Below, in pieces: positions 46,511 through 60,064 of a DNA stretch of 64,000 nt; the first letter of the stretch is position 1, and every line of letters starts with the position of its first letter. The stretch spans positions 30,755,154 through 30,819,153 of the forward strand of contig CM022679.1 of NCBI GenBank assembly GCA_012295275.1, in the 5' to 3' direction. The stretch comes from Chrysomallon squamiferum (lineage: Eukaryota; Mollusca; Gastropoda; Neomphalida; Peltospiridae). The notes below the pieces were generated by a model that did not search any database, was not told the DNA's origin, and saw only the letters and a list, made by a program, of their open reading frames with translations. The position numbers were made by a program, and so were the translations under genes.

Positions 46511-47239
46511 ACTAAAATGTGTGTGCGTGTATGTATGGATAGATGGATGGATGGACGTACATGTTCTAAAGCGTGTTTGTGTGTGTTTATGTGTGTATGT
46601 GTTTTTATAGGTGTATTTTTGTTTGTATCTATGTAATTACATTTTTATAATTAAGCATTCCTAATTAATAACTAAAACCATATTTTCTTATTATTATTAT
46701 TATTATTAAAGATTTAAGTGAAGATTACAGTCATTTTAACAAAATAAAATAACCTAATTTCGTTTTCCTTAATTTTGATTTTAATGATTTCTGTTAATCA
46801 CGTATATTTAACAACACACTGAATTTTTCAGTATTTATTATTGGTATCTGTTATACTGGGTTTTTTTTGTAAAGATGGTAAGTGGTAGGACTCCTACTGA
46901 CAGCATCCTATATGTTTTATTTAGAAGCAAGAGTTCTTTTACGTTCACAGAGAAGACAATATATAGATCATCTTTGATCAAGCAGTTGTGGAATACTTCA
47001 GTGGAATATAAATGAACTGGGATTCTTACATGGTAGTGAAATATGTATTTAATTATTTGAAAATAATTATTTAGTCATTGAGATCATGTACAAATCAGAG
47101 GAAACAAGCCAAGTGAGTTGTTTTTCCTTTCGTTAAGCTTAGTGTATCCTTTATGTTCTCTGTTCCACAGAAAAGTTTGTCAAAATTTGTTATATTAATG
47201 TGTAGCATAAGCATTAATAAGAAATAGGATATTAAGTAG

Positions 47240-47400
47240 AGGGTGATCTTATATGAAGCACTCGTAAGACAAATACTTTACCATTAAACTACGATTCTTA
47301 AACAATCTGTGAGCAGGATTGATCTTATGACCCGCGGCCTATCATATAACGTCTCCAACCACTTATTAATCAGATGCTTTACACTAAAACCTAACGAGAT
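47240..47400 (-). mobile_element. Two tandem tRNA-like segments, possible SINE relic
   Basis: On the minus strand, 47370-47317 reads AATAAGTGGTTGGAGACG, then GGCCGCGGGTCAT and AGATCAATCCTGC, like a tRNA D-arm followed by a T-arm with a small insertion. Downstream, 47291-47247 reads TAGTTTAATGGTAAAG (a full A-box match), TTTGTCTTACGAGTGC and AGATCACCC, like a second tRNA head. Neither can fold as an intact tRNA. Confidence 0.35.
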
Positions 47401-47499
47401 TAAATGCCGAATCATACATATGCCATATCACATTTCCCTTTAGATTTCTACATGTGAAATTCAGCAAATGTGTTAATCAAAAACCTAATGCAATTCGGC

Positions 47500-47660
47500 A
47501 CCAAACAACAGCGAACGTAAATAGCCTGGACGTTTCTCTCGAGATTATCAACTCCCACTCAAATTAATCCACTCAACTAATTAGCGACAGATAAGCAGAG
47601 CACTCAGAAAGCGCTTGACTGTCGAGAGTTTCAGCTCTCGCATCTTATCTACGAACGATT
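47500..47660. other. Island with nested inverted repeats
   Basis: AGATAAG (47589-47595) pairs with CTTATCT (47644-47650). Inside it CGAGAG (47623-47628) pairs with CTCTCG (47635-47640) across TTTCAG. CTAATTAGC lies just upstream. It may be a structured RNA or a paired factor site. No tRNA arms are present. Confidence 0.35.
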
Positions 47661-47754
47661 TTACTGCCCCTGAAAAAAATAATAAAAAGTAGTTAAGTCT
47701 AAAATGTTTCAATTCCTACGAGAGAATTGATCTAGTAACAGTAGCGTGATGACA

Positions 47755-47965
47755 AAACAGAAGACCGGAAATAGACGCGCTGCAACCGGAAACAATAAGA
47801 CGCTTTGAAACGCAGGCACTCGAAGCAATCAATTATAACACTGACAACAACATGGGGAGTTGTGTGTGCAGATGGCTACGTAAGGGAATGGCAGAAGTCA
47901 AAAGTCACGTCTTTTGTAAATTTAAAACAGTCGTTCACAGCGGTGTTAATTGGAGAAAATTGTAA
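47755..47965 (+). promoter_or_regulatory. ETS-motif island with 37-codon ORF (MGSC start)
   Basis: Two ETS cores (GACCGGAAAT near 47763, AACCGGAAAC near 47785) precede an ATG at 47852. The frame begins MGSCVCRWLRKGMAEVKSHV and stops at 47965. MGSC with a basic stretch is compatible with N-myristoylation and palmitoylation. A GTAAGG donor-like site lies inside the frame (CTAC|GTAAGG). It could be a small first exon, a micropeptide, or chance. Confidence 0.25.
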
Positions 47966-49990
47966 CAAATGACCTACAATTGATTTTACAAGAATACTTA
48001 ATGAAATAGTCAGCGGTTTTTGGGGTGTTTGTGGGTGTGAATTGTGAATTTAGTTGTTTTGGGTCCATTAATAATTCAGAACAATTATAATAGAAAATTG
48101 TTATTCTAAATCAGAGGTGAATTTGTAATATCAACAAGTAGAGAATAATTCTTTCAAAAATATATTGAACTTCGGGATGGGCCATTACAAGTCACATTTA
48201 AGTTGGAACGCCAGGACTTTTTACAAATTAATAATTTAAATAGAATTTGCACAATTCCACGATCGCAAGTTTAATTGGCTGTAATACAAAAATGTTATTA
48301 CCGTTTGTTTTGGGGTTTTTTAATTCTTGAATTAAGTTTTCCAAGTTATTTATGAAATGTTTGGGTTTTTTTTTTTTTTTGTTGTTGTTTTTATTTATCT
48401 TTACTTTGATATTTCAGCTTCGTTTTAATTATTATAATTCTAGAATTTACTGAATACCTCAGCAAAATGTAACAAGAAAAAAAGAAGAAAAAGAAAAGAA
48501 AATCTTTTCTCTCAAGTAATAGTGCAGCCTTGAGAGAAACTGAAAAATTGAAATCAAAATGGAACCATAAATGCATGTACCATTATTTTGTCTTTTATAT
48601 TGATATCTGCTGTTAGTGTGATTAAATAGTGTATTCTCAAGCTCTTAAACAAATTGGCAGTAGATGTCACCATGTATTTGAAACATCATCACCAATGTTG
48701 CTATTTATGGCAATGTTGATTCATTTGCTGATATCAACCTTGGTGAGTTTATTGGTGAAGTTTGGTTTGGATAGTTTACTGATATGAGGTATAGTCAGTC
48801 ACAAATTATTTATTTACTTTTTATTTTTATACTTATTTGTTATAAATTTATTTTTATTTATTTATTTATTTATTTTATTTCATTTCATTTTATTCCATTT
48901 GTTTATTTAAGTAATTAATTATTTTATTTTATTTTATTTTATTTAAAAGCAATCAAACAGTTGTGCAATGCAAAATCACAAATTAATGAAAATTAACTTA
49001 AAAACGTTTGGTCTGATTTACCGAAAACTCTGATTTCTCAAACTGATTACTGGCCAGCACAAATGTTCAGGGAATAGAAATGGATTAAATGAGATAAGCT
49101 ACAGATGATGTGGGATAAAGTGAAGATGATGGAAATAACATAGGATAGATCCATCGTGATCTGGGTTACAAAACTGAGATTATCTGGGATGGCATAGTGG
49201 ATTACTCCAGTAATAAAAAGGACTCTCTTCAATTAAATCGTCACAAAATATGTTGCTATGAAACAATAAATCATTGAAATGCTTGCAATAAATAAATGAC
49301 TCTATCATCATCTCGTACAAAAATTCAATAATCAAAGAATGAGAAAAAAAGAAAAAAAGAACCCTGAATGGTGAACAAAATACCACTGTGGCTGTGTCTT
49401 CGAGTCATTTGTGAAACAAATCTTTCACACGCTGTCTGTTGTAGACTACTTAATTAACAATTTATGATCTGCAAACAGAGAAAGGAGCAACTTAGGAAAT
49501 TGAATGGGTGATATGCCCATGCCTCATTCTCACTTCTATTGATTATTTTATTTTTACTTTTTTCATTATTTTTATTATTAGTGTTAGTATATTAATTATT
49601 TTATTCTATTATTATATGTAATTATTACATTATCTGTATGGTTATTTTTATTTTTTTATATTAATTTTTTTTTCTTATACTTTTTTTAATATTTGTGATT
49701 TTAGTTATTTATTTATTTATTATTACTAATATTTTTTTATTATTATTATTTTTTTAATCATACTATTTATAATGTAGTTTTAAAATATTTTATAAAGTTG
49801 TCCAATTTTTACTTATTTTGTTTTCTTTTTTTTTCTTGTTTTTAATTCAGTTAAATTGCCTAAATTACTTTCCATACTCTTCTGTTATTACATTTATTGA
49901 TTGGTTATTGGATCTTTTAAAAAATATTGGAGGATGTTTTCTGTAATTTTTTCTTTTTTGTTTTGTTTTTGTGTATTTTTTATTTTTATT

Positions 49991-50026
<36 letters not shown>

Positions 50027-50754
50027 TTTATTTTTTTTTCATTATATTTGTATATTTTTCTACCAAGAGATGAATATGCACTTAAGCAGTCAGATTTAAC
50101 TGGATTTATTTTTACATCAAATAAATACATTTAAGATTATAAATCTTCAGTGTATGGAAATGTTTTATCACAAGGAAAAAAAAATGTTACCAAACCAATA
50201 TTAGAAGTTTGAGTAAACATGGGGGAAAAAAATATGATTTTGTGTTCTGAATTTGATTTATATATCAGCCCAAAAAAAATGATTGTCAATATAACCTTTT
50301 CAAGTGAATCCTTATTCTAAATCCTTTGCAAATTTAAAATAAAATTAAAATGGGTAAATTCATTACAGCATTCAGTAAGAAAGATAAAAAATACCAAAAA
50401 ATAAAAATATAGATGATCTTCAAAAAAATCGTAAACTATTAAATATTTGAATGTGGAAAAATTTTATTTCATTTCTAGACCTTGATTGAGAGTAAATTTG
50501 GTGTCTGACTGTTTTGCTAAATTGTAATATCTCCTGAAAAAGAACAATTTTATGTCCCTGCCTTTTATGTTTATTTAATTTCTTGAAGATGAGAGGTTAG
50601 AGAAAATATCACATCTTAATAAAACTATGGGGAAAAAAGTCTGTTTAAGTTTGCATGCAGATACTTACAGATTCAGCACTGTTGTGTGAGATTGTTTGCC
50701 CAATTCATAAACGTTCTGTGAATTAAATTTCCTCTGTATGTCTACAGGATGGTG

Positions 50755-51110
50755 TGACAGAAACTCAATTTACTGTCTAAGGAACAGAACACAGTACATG
50801 GTCAGAAACAGTTAACTTCAGCTAGAAAAAGTTAAATTTTTGAACTCCCTTAGCAAAAAACAAAGTACAGTTCCAGAAGATACCAAGGAAAGAAATTTGT
50901 AGAGATTTTATTTTACCTCGGAAACAATGAACAATAGCAAGATAAACTCCAGTTTGTAGAACTGTCTTGGCAAAACCAGAGTCCACTTCTAGAAGAGATC
51001 AAGGAAAGTCCACTTGTAGAGATTTTTCTTGAGCTGTTAAAGTTTTAAAAAGTCCAGTTATACCAGGATAATTCCAAATGTTGAACAGTTATAACATGAA
51101 AAGAACAGAA
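50755..51110 (+). repeat. Diverged tandem duplication, period about 125 bp
   Basis: CAGTTCCAGAAGATACCAAGG followed by TTGTAGAGATTTTA near 50870 returns as CACTTCTAGAAGAGATCAAGG with TTGTAGAGATTTTT near 50990, with further weaker copies. Confidence 0.6.
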
Positions 51111-53514
51111 CATAAAAAATACTAGTTACAGTAAGCAAAGGCCTGTTTCCAGAATAGTCAGAACAACAGAAATCCTGTTACAGAATAATTATTGTCACAG
51201 TTGTAGTTGACAGGTTCTTTTTGTTATAATTCTAGTCGAAGCACTGGTCCAGTTGCAGTTGTAGAAATGAATGTATTGCTGGACAGAGCAGAACAGCTGA
51301 GATGTAGTAATATGAAAACAAGTTGAAGCAGAAGCAGCAAGAAATAGTCTGGTTAGATGTAGTGAGGAAATGTACAGCTAAAATTTAAATATTCACCATT
51401 TCCAGAAAGTTGTGATTCGTCGAGAACCAAATTATACATCGATCTCTTCTAATTGCCAGTGTTTCCTGCAATCATGACATCTATTCTTCAGTTTCAAATA
51501 TTGAGATTGAAAAAAAAAATGAAAAAACAAAAAACAAAATCAAAATTCACTGACTTGATGACATATTCTTAGAGCAGAAAAAAAAAAAACCCAGATCTGT
51601 CATGATGCTGAAATTATATCTGTTTTTCTCCATTACCATTTCATCAAATTTTTATTTGAAAAAAAAAATCTCTTTTCATACCGTTCCAATTATAAATGTC
51701 AAAAAATATCTAACTCATAAAATATTTAAAAAGCAAAACTGAAGTCCAAATATAACACTCCCTTTTTTCCAATAGGGCAATAAGAAGTTTATTGATGATG
51801 TTATTACTAATTGCTGGAGCAAGATCAGTAACCGCGAACCCTTGATAAATTTGTTCTGTGTACAAGTGTAGGAGTTTGTCCAATATTTCCTTCTCCGAGT
51901 GGGTAAGTGTTTGATCTTGGCAAAATAAAATCAATGGCTGCGCTGTCGGGAAAGTAAAGATTGTTAAAATGCTTGCTCATGTGTGCATGTCGGTGGCGAT
52001 GAAAAATAATATAATGTCATATAAAAACACCTGCTCCTTGGCAAGTAGACTGGTGCAAAAAGACAAACACTTGAGACTGAATAACAGTCAATATGGAGGT
52101 TGTCAGAGAATGTGTGAGATGGTTCAAGAATATATATATATATATATTTTTTTTTTTTAACCTACAATTTTTATTTTTATTATTTGTTTGTTTATCGTAT
52201 TTATTTATTTATTTATTTATTATTATTATTATGATTATTATTATTAATGAAAGGTACTTAGGTAGCTATTAAATAATCTGTATGGCCTTGATTTAATAGT
52301 CCAATTAGTTTTTCTAAATTTCTCTTCAATTTGTATTTAAATATATTATTAAAAAAATAAATAGTAACAACAACAACAACAAAAATACTTACTTGTATAT
52401 AACAACTATTATTATGTGTCCAGGATGTGGAATTTTTAAAAGATATTTTTAGAGAGCAAATGGTAGATGCATACAATAACATTAACACACATTAATGTTA
52501 TTGTTTCAGCAAACTATAGTCTGAAAATAAAATCCAAAGCTTAATTAAAAATACATTATCGCACAGCAAATCTTTACTGTTGCCTAATACCCAAATATGG
52601 ATATACTTTTTGAATTAGGGTATTCTTTTACATTCATTCAGTGACTAATACAATATATAGATATATATTGATCAAATTAAAATCCACATATGGTAAAAAT
52701 AGATATTTTTGGTGTATCTACCAAACAAGACCATGTAAACCAAACATCTACGTATATGTATATAGATATCTTTGTATATTTGTATATCAAAACATAGATA
52801 TTTACATATGTACAGTGTTCTGGAGATCACTTAGTAGATTTTGTTTTGTTACAAAATATAGTTTGATAATACAGTGATAACAGAGTAACTGGAAAAAGTA
52901 ATCACCTTCCTAGTTTCATTATTGTATCAAATTTATTCTTTTTTTTTTTTAAATACATTTTAAAAATATTTAACAAAATTAATTAACTGACACACTGATT
53001 TAATAAAGGACTGTTTTACTTTATAAATGAATTAAAACACTGATGTTTTAGATTTGATGACACCTGGTTTTGAGTTTCATTTTGGGCTAATTTTACCAAT
53101 TTACAGTAACATACCTTGAAGAAGACCATCCCATGGACTTCATTTTAATAAAACACACACACACACCAACACACAGATAAGAAGTATACAGTTTTTGTGG
53201 TATACAAGCTAAAAAAAACTTGATGAATGTGTGCATGCATGCATGAAGCATTTATTTCAAGTCAAAAAAGGAACCAAAAAAAAAAATCAAAGGCTAGCTA
53301 ATAAAGGAAGAGTATATAGATTTTGTTTTGTAAGGAAGTGGAAAAAATCTTTGATAATAATGGAAATCTTTATATGGCTGGCCATTAACCTGCGACAAGA
53401 TTCAGTAATTACAAGACTTCATTTCAGCTACACGCCAACATCAAGCACGCAGCTACACCATTTCAGCCACGTAGCAGCAACATCTGGGCTGGAACTGTTT
53501 TGTAACGTGAATGT

Positions 53515-53524
53515 TCCCTTGGGA
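53515..53524. promoter_or_regulatory. Perfect COE/EBF palindrome TCCCTTGGGA
   Basis: Exact match to the COE (Collier/Olf/EBF; UNC-3 in nematodes) consensus TCCCNNGGGA, in a more complex 350-bp stretch about 24 kb upstream of the CHT1 start codon. UNC-3 directly activates the nematode choline transporter cho-1. A role here is inference. Confidence 0.3.
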
Positions 53525-55833
53525 CTTGGACGAGGTTTCCATTTTGTTAAAAAGAAGTTGTCATACTTTTAATTTTGTAACGATTTTAGAACTTGTGTAT
53601 GTAATTAATGTGTGTCTTTTTGTTAGTCAGAAAGATAATGATATTTTGTACTGAATTGGTAACCATTTATTCATTCATTCATTCAATTTTACAACTTTTC
53701 TGTTACGTGTATAAGCTTTGGCAGTTTGTGTTTATGTGTATAATGTATATGTAGATATCTGTGTATATATCTGTGTATGTGTATGCATATATATGTGTAT
53801 ATGTATGGGAGTGTGTGTCTGTGTGAGTACATGTGTATGTATATGTGTGTGTATGCATATGTCTGTGTTTATGTCAGAGAAATTGCTTAGAAACTTTATC
53901 ATAAAAAAGAAAGAAAAAAAAACCAGATGAGAAGAAAAGAATTTAAAACAATGTCAGTTATATGCATATGAACAAAAAACATCTCATATAAAAAGACATA
54001 ACAATAAAAACTTATCTTTCTAAGGACAATACTACATAATGCATATGAAATACTGAATACTGATGGAAGGAAATTAATACTAAAATAATATGCAAACAAT
54101 GAGTTACAGAAATAAATATAAAAACAAAAACCACAGAAATAATTGTAATAGTGAAGATCGTCTAGACAATGTTACATACAAGGAGAATCACTAGCTAAAC
54201 ACCATAAGTAAAAGAATCGATAATAAAATTTTAAAAGAATGAAAATAATATAGAGGAAGAAAACTGAAGTAAGGAAAAGCAATGATAAGATGAACACAAA
54301 AAAATGAAAAAAAAAAATAATAACAAAAGAGAAAAATAAAAACAGAATAATAATGGTTTTATCTAAGGAAGAAAGAAATGATAAATATTTTAAAAAATGT
54401 ATAACGAATGATGTAAAAAAAAAAAGATATAACAAGGAATCTCTCTCACTACGGCAACCATCAAAAAGAATTACACTAATACGGAATTCAAATTGAATTT
54501 TTGTCAAGCATAAAGAGACAGATGGTTTCTGTAATGAATCAAAGACCACAGAATGAGTCATTAGTTACATAAACCAAGAGAAAAATACAGTTATTTACAA
54601 AGAGTAATTGAGTTAACTGGTCGTGTACTACTGGGTATGTAACAGAATCTAATCAAACTGATTAAATTATTACATGATAAAAACAAACTAAGGCTCGGAT
54701 TAGCTGTGTTGTATAATTCAAGCAATCTGTCAGCTGTCTGAAATAAGTGTTGCTTGTTTAGTAGATCTAAGCACATTTGTACTGGACATAATCTAAGACG
54801 GTATTGATGGGTTAGAGAGTTAGGTGGTTAAAGTTATGATTTATTTAAAGTAAAGATATTTTTTTATATTTTTTATATGGAATATAGGTTATCATAATGC
54901 TATTAATATATAAATTAATTTTGTACATACACATACAAACACATTGTATTAGGCTATTTGAAATTGTATAGGTATAGATAAATAGAAAGATGGATAGATA
55001 GACAGATAGATAGACATCTGGATTAATAGATAAAGAGAGAGGTGATACATTTTAGTCTCCAGTAACTGCTTTATGAAAGGTTAGGCATCAGTGATATATG
55101 CCTTTCAGCCTACAGGAAGGTTATATAAATATTACCTTGCAGCTAACTGATAACAGCAGTTTGTGATATGAAAACAAGTTTCTTTTTTTCATTATGTAAA
55201 ATGTGTATGTTAAAAATCAAAATTCATCTAAATACAATAAAATATCCTATCATTCATTCACTGACTAAATGTTAAAATGTGTAAAGTAATATTCTAATCT
55301 ATCTTATTCTATTCACTTATTTATTCAATCATTCAATCAATTATTCAATTATACTACATTTGCACCAAGTCACAGTCTGTAAGCCTATTTTTGTAATATA
55401 AATACGTGAAGAGAGAAAATATATAACATTAACATTCTGACATCATAAATACATCACTCTTTATGGAACTCTCCCATGAAAGAAGACTGAAAAATCACAT
55501 CACATCATAGAAAATCTTGATGAGAAGAAACTCTCGGAGGAGAGATATATTTAGAAGATACTGCCAACTGCCCCAGGTCAGCAAATTACACTTGTTTGCC
55601 AGAAAAATCCCAGGAGAAACACTGAAGTGAAACAGAATCAATAAAACTAAAAGTTCCGTTTTTTAGCTCTTACGAAATAAGTGAACAACAGAAAGAGCCG
55701 AAAAGACGATATGTTAGTAACAAGACCCGAGGGGGGAAAGTAAATCTGTGAAAAACAATTCTGTTTTAACAAACAGGAAATAAGAAATAAAATATATTTT
55801 AGAAATCTGAAATAAGATAATTGTTTTGGGAAC

Positions 55834-55871
<38 letters not shown>

Positions 55872-56599
55872 ATGATTTTTGGTGCTTCAACAATTGAGAT
55901 ATTACGAAGAAGAAAAAAAATCTAATTCTGAGAAATCACTGTCACAAGATTTTTTATTTTTATAATCATGTTTCTTTTCTTTTTTTCTTTTTATTTAATC
56001 AGGAGCAGAGGGCATTTCTTCTTCTTCTTCTTTTTCTTTTTTTGTACATTTACTCTGGAATTTATTAAATATTTGCATTAAAACAATGGTAACAAGATTT
56101 TGTTTTTGTGTTTGCAATAATAAAACCAATATCATAAGAATTTCAGTGATGGCACCAATAACACAAGAATTTTGTGTTTCATTTGTGTGAAGAAATTTGT
56201 AACACAATATTTTCTGTATTTTGGGACATCCGAAATATCTACCAGTTCATATTCTAATAAGGAAATCAATAAAATAATAATTTCTGTATTTATGAAATTA
56301 GTAAATCAGTAACTGGTGTGGTAAAAATCAAGAAAAGAAAAAATCTGAGAAATTTTAACAAGTTTATGGTGATAATGGCAGAATATCAATATATTTTGAT
56401 GGATGAGACTGGGTTTCTGTGTTTTCTTGTTTTTATGAATCTCTGGGGTTAACACAAAGCCAGACTTTATTATGAAAACTGTTTCACATTTTCTCTCGCC
56501 TACAATATGTCATCAACTCTCAGAGGCCATCTTGAAATACAAACATGGTTTACAGAACCATCAACTGTATGTTTCAAAAGTGTACTGGTTGACATTGTG

Positions 56600-56621
56600 T
56601 TGCTTTTTATTTATATAAATA

Positions 56622-56659
<38 letters not shown>

Positions 56660-56693
56660 GTAACATATAGGTATTTATATAAATAAAAAGCAA
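56600..56693. repeat. Perfect 29-bp inverted repeat around an (AT)n loop
   Basis: Arms 56600-56628 and 56665-56693 are exact reverse complements (outer TTGCTTTTTATTTATATAAA, inner ending ACCTATAT). They are separated by 36 bases of mostly (AT)n. It could extrude a cruciform or encode a hairpin RNA. It may be a small foldback element or a product of AT-repeat slippage. Confidence 0.9.
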
Positions 56694-56699
56694 AAAAAA

Positions 56700-57015
56700 A
56701 ATATCTATCTATATATAGATACAGTTTAATATGTCATGTGATGTGACATGTTATGTAACACATGATATAATAATTATATATGTTATGAAGATATGTGATG
56801 TGATATATGATACAATATGATGTTTTGATATGCGTTATGATTTGATATGATATGATATGAAACAATATGATATTAGTGTTTGTGATGCAATATAACATAT
56901 ATCTATAATTTTATTCAAAATGATGTCATATATTTTGTATGATGTGATATAACATTATGATGTAATATGATATTTTTATGTCTTGTGATATGATATAATA
57001 TGACATAACATATCA
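56700..57015 (+). repeat. Degenerate GATAT/TGATG array
   Basis: Continuous diverged iterations of ATGTGATATGATATGA-like phrases directly after the 29-bp hairpin. Confidence 0.7.
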
Positions 57016-59269
57016 AACACAGCGGCAACTGTTCTGGCAGGCTTTATGTGTCTATCTTCCCACTTTTCTGGTATTTTTATGTACAACTCATGTTGCCATT
57101 AGCAACCATTCAGAATTATTTTGCAGCTTATCTTCTCTGCACGGTGTATAATCTGTCATTTCTAGACTGCGTCTGCTTTAATCTGCGAACGTCTAACCAC
57201 AAACTCAATACTTGGATAACTGATTTCAGCAGGTCACAAAATTTCATTTCTTTCTGACCCAGACTCTAATGAGGACCAAATATTGACTTTCAGAGCCCTC
57301 CCCCATGCCTCTGAAAATACGTCAGACAAATATATATATAAAAAAAATAAAAAATAAAAAATAAAAATAAAATGAAAATATTAGAAGAATTGAAAGAGGG
57401 GGTTGGAATGAAGCTAAACAAAGCAACAAAGAAGGAAAGTAAAAAAGAAAGTTTGGGAAAGGTGAAAGAAGAAAAACAAATTGAAAGAATAATGAAATAT
57501 GTGACAATGTATAAAGACAACAATTTTAATGAAATTTTTAATAACAACAACACTACTACTACTAGTACACTGTTACTGCTACTGTTACTACTGCTTCTAC
57601 TACTACTATGCCTACTATTACTACTACTTCTGCTAATAATAATAATAATTAAAAAATTAAAGAAAAGAGAACAAAAAACCTGCCTGCAACAGCAAGAAAC
57701 TTAAATTTGTTAATAGTTATAATTCTCTTTTGAGAATATCACATTTAAAGATCTTGGTTTAATAACTGTTCACAAAATAATTTTAGAAGGATTATAGAAA
57801 ATAGCATAATTTTTCAACTTCCTTTGTTGTTATCTTTGATTATATTGTGTTTTTAATATATTTATCTTCCAATAAAAAATAAATTTATGAGTATGTAATA
57901 AATATTTTATGATCGTGTTGTTCAATGAGTTTGTTTGCCTTGCAGTTCTAGTAGTTCAGTTATAGAAGACATCAATATGGTGTATTACTGTTGTTGTTGT
58001 TGTTTTTATTGTTATTACTACAACTACTACCACTACTTAATTTTATATGATAAATAACAATCCTATCGATAATATATTTTTGTTTTCTTGTTATTAGTTT
58101 TTACTTGTTTTCTTTACAAAACAAATAATTGAAAATAATAATCTTTTAGAAAATAGTATCATGTATCACACTGATGATTAATATTGTTAAGATGCAGAAG
58201 GATAACATTCATAACTACATATATACATAGAGAGAGAGAGAGATACTATTGCTACTGTTACCAGTGACATTACTACTACATCCAAACTCTAGAGATACAT
58301 ATAATCCCAGTAATATTATGAATCATTAATGTAGCATATTCTTTCTTTTTTCCCCTTTTCTTTTTTCATTCATACTGTCATAATCACATTTAAACCTGAG
58401 AAAGACATACATTACAATTATTAACAAAGAGGAGAGCTGTGCAACAAAGACTGAAATTGTCAAAGATCCTTTAATACAGCAGAGCTTTGAGCTGTAGCTT
58501 GGGCAGCTAATGTCTAAATCCAGCCATGATCCTAAGTTATAACAAGTCTTGTAGAAAATAGTATCAGTAAAATAACAACACTTTGACTCACATGTTTGTG
58601 ATAAAATCCATGAATCACATCCATAAAGGCTGTATCATTATAAAATGACATATTCTGTACGTCAGTCGCGATTTCTGAATTAGCTTTGTTAGTCTGGGAT
58701 ACCAGACCACTGGGAACCTATCTTCTGTCATTGTTATATGTATTTATTTATTTGTATTTCATGCTAACTGTGGTTGGTTGTCTAGAAATATTGTTTATGT
58801 AATTTATATTTATAAATAACTGAAATGATAACTATATATATATATGTATATATAAAAAGAAAAAAAATATCGTATTAAATGAATATCTGAATGTAGAGAT
58901 AAATAAAGATTAATAAATATAAAAGTGAAATAAATAAATAGATAAATAAATAAATAAGTATAAAAATATACAAGAATATAAGAATAATAGGTATAGAAAT
59001 AAATGTTTAAATTAGTTAATTAATTAATAAATATAAAAGCATAAAGTTGAAATAATAAATAAAAACAATATATGAAAAAAAAAAAATAAATAAAAAAAAA
59101 TAATTAATTAAACTTATTTACTCTTTTAGTTTTGTTACCACTGCTACTAGTGTTACCACTAAACATCAAAAACGTAATTCCTACCATAAAATTAATACTA
59201 CATTACTAATAATACAACTAATGTATTACAATCAGTAGCTACATATCTAATTATTAATAGTAGCACCAT

Positions 59270-59775
59270 CATCAAACTAAATGTCACTGCTGCTACTACT
59301 ATATTCCACAAGCTTGAGGAAAACTACTACAGTTATTACTTTTGTTATTACCACTGCTTCTGCTGTTAGGCTACTGTAGCAACAGCAACTACTACTACTA
59401 CTTTTATTACTGTTACAACTACTAATTTTAATACTGATACCATAAGTACTATCAAAACAGTAACTATTATTGTTAAAATTTGTATTTGTTGTTGCTATTG
59501 TTATTATTGTTGTTGTTGTTATTGTTATTATTGTTGTTGCTGTTCTTATTACCATAATTATTGTTTTATTATTTTTATTATTATCATTATCATTATTATT
59601 TGTATTATTATTATTATTATTATGATTATTATTGTTGTTGTTATTACTACTACTACTTCTACAATTATTATTATTATTATTGGTATTATTACTATCATCA
59701 TCATCAAGTTTATTTTTTATTGGTATTATTATTATTATTATTATCATTGCCATCATCATTATTATCATGATCATC
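59270..59775 (+). repeat. Imperfect trinucleotide block
   Basis: Mixed TTA, TTG, CTA and CAT triplets over 500 bp. Both strands stay open only because of this triplet structure. Confidence 0.85.
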
Positions 59776-60064
59776 CTCCTCACAAAGAGAATGATTTACA
59801 AAATAATCGACTGGTAATCTGCTAAATCTACACACAATCATGTGTTAGGTTTTGAATTTTTCATGGACTCTCGCAGTTTGTGTTGCTGGAGACACAGGAA
59901 TTGATTTCTTTATTGCTTTAAGGAAATAAGAGGTTTGCGTGCTGTCTAGAGGAGCAAATAAAACAGAGTTATTGTTGGATAAAAATTATTCCAGTGTGGC
60001 CCACCAGGAAAAGATTTTTCCCTCTGACTTCGCTGCATGGATTAGAATTGAAATATAAAACACT

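Noticed and set aside
53231-53572. 113-codon plus-strand ORF in a complex stretch
   Set aside because: Begins in low-complexity sequence, no recognisable domain or splice structure. Kept only as the context of the COE site.
59277-59783. 168-codon poly-Asn minus-strand ORF
   Set aside because: Low-complexity trinucleotide block; no start context, splice sites or non-repeat protein sequence.
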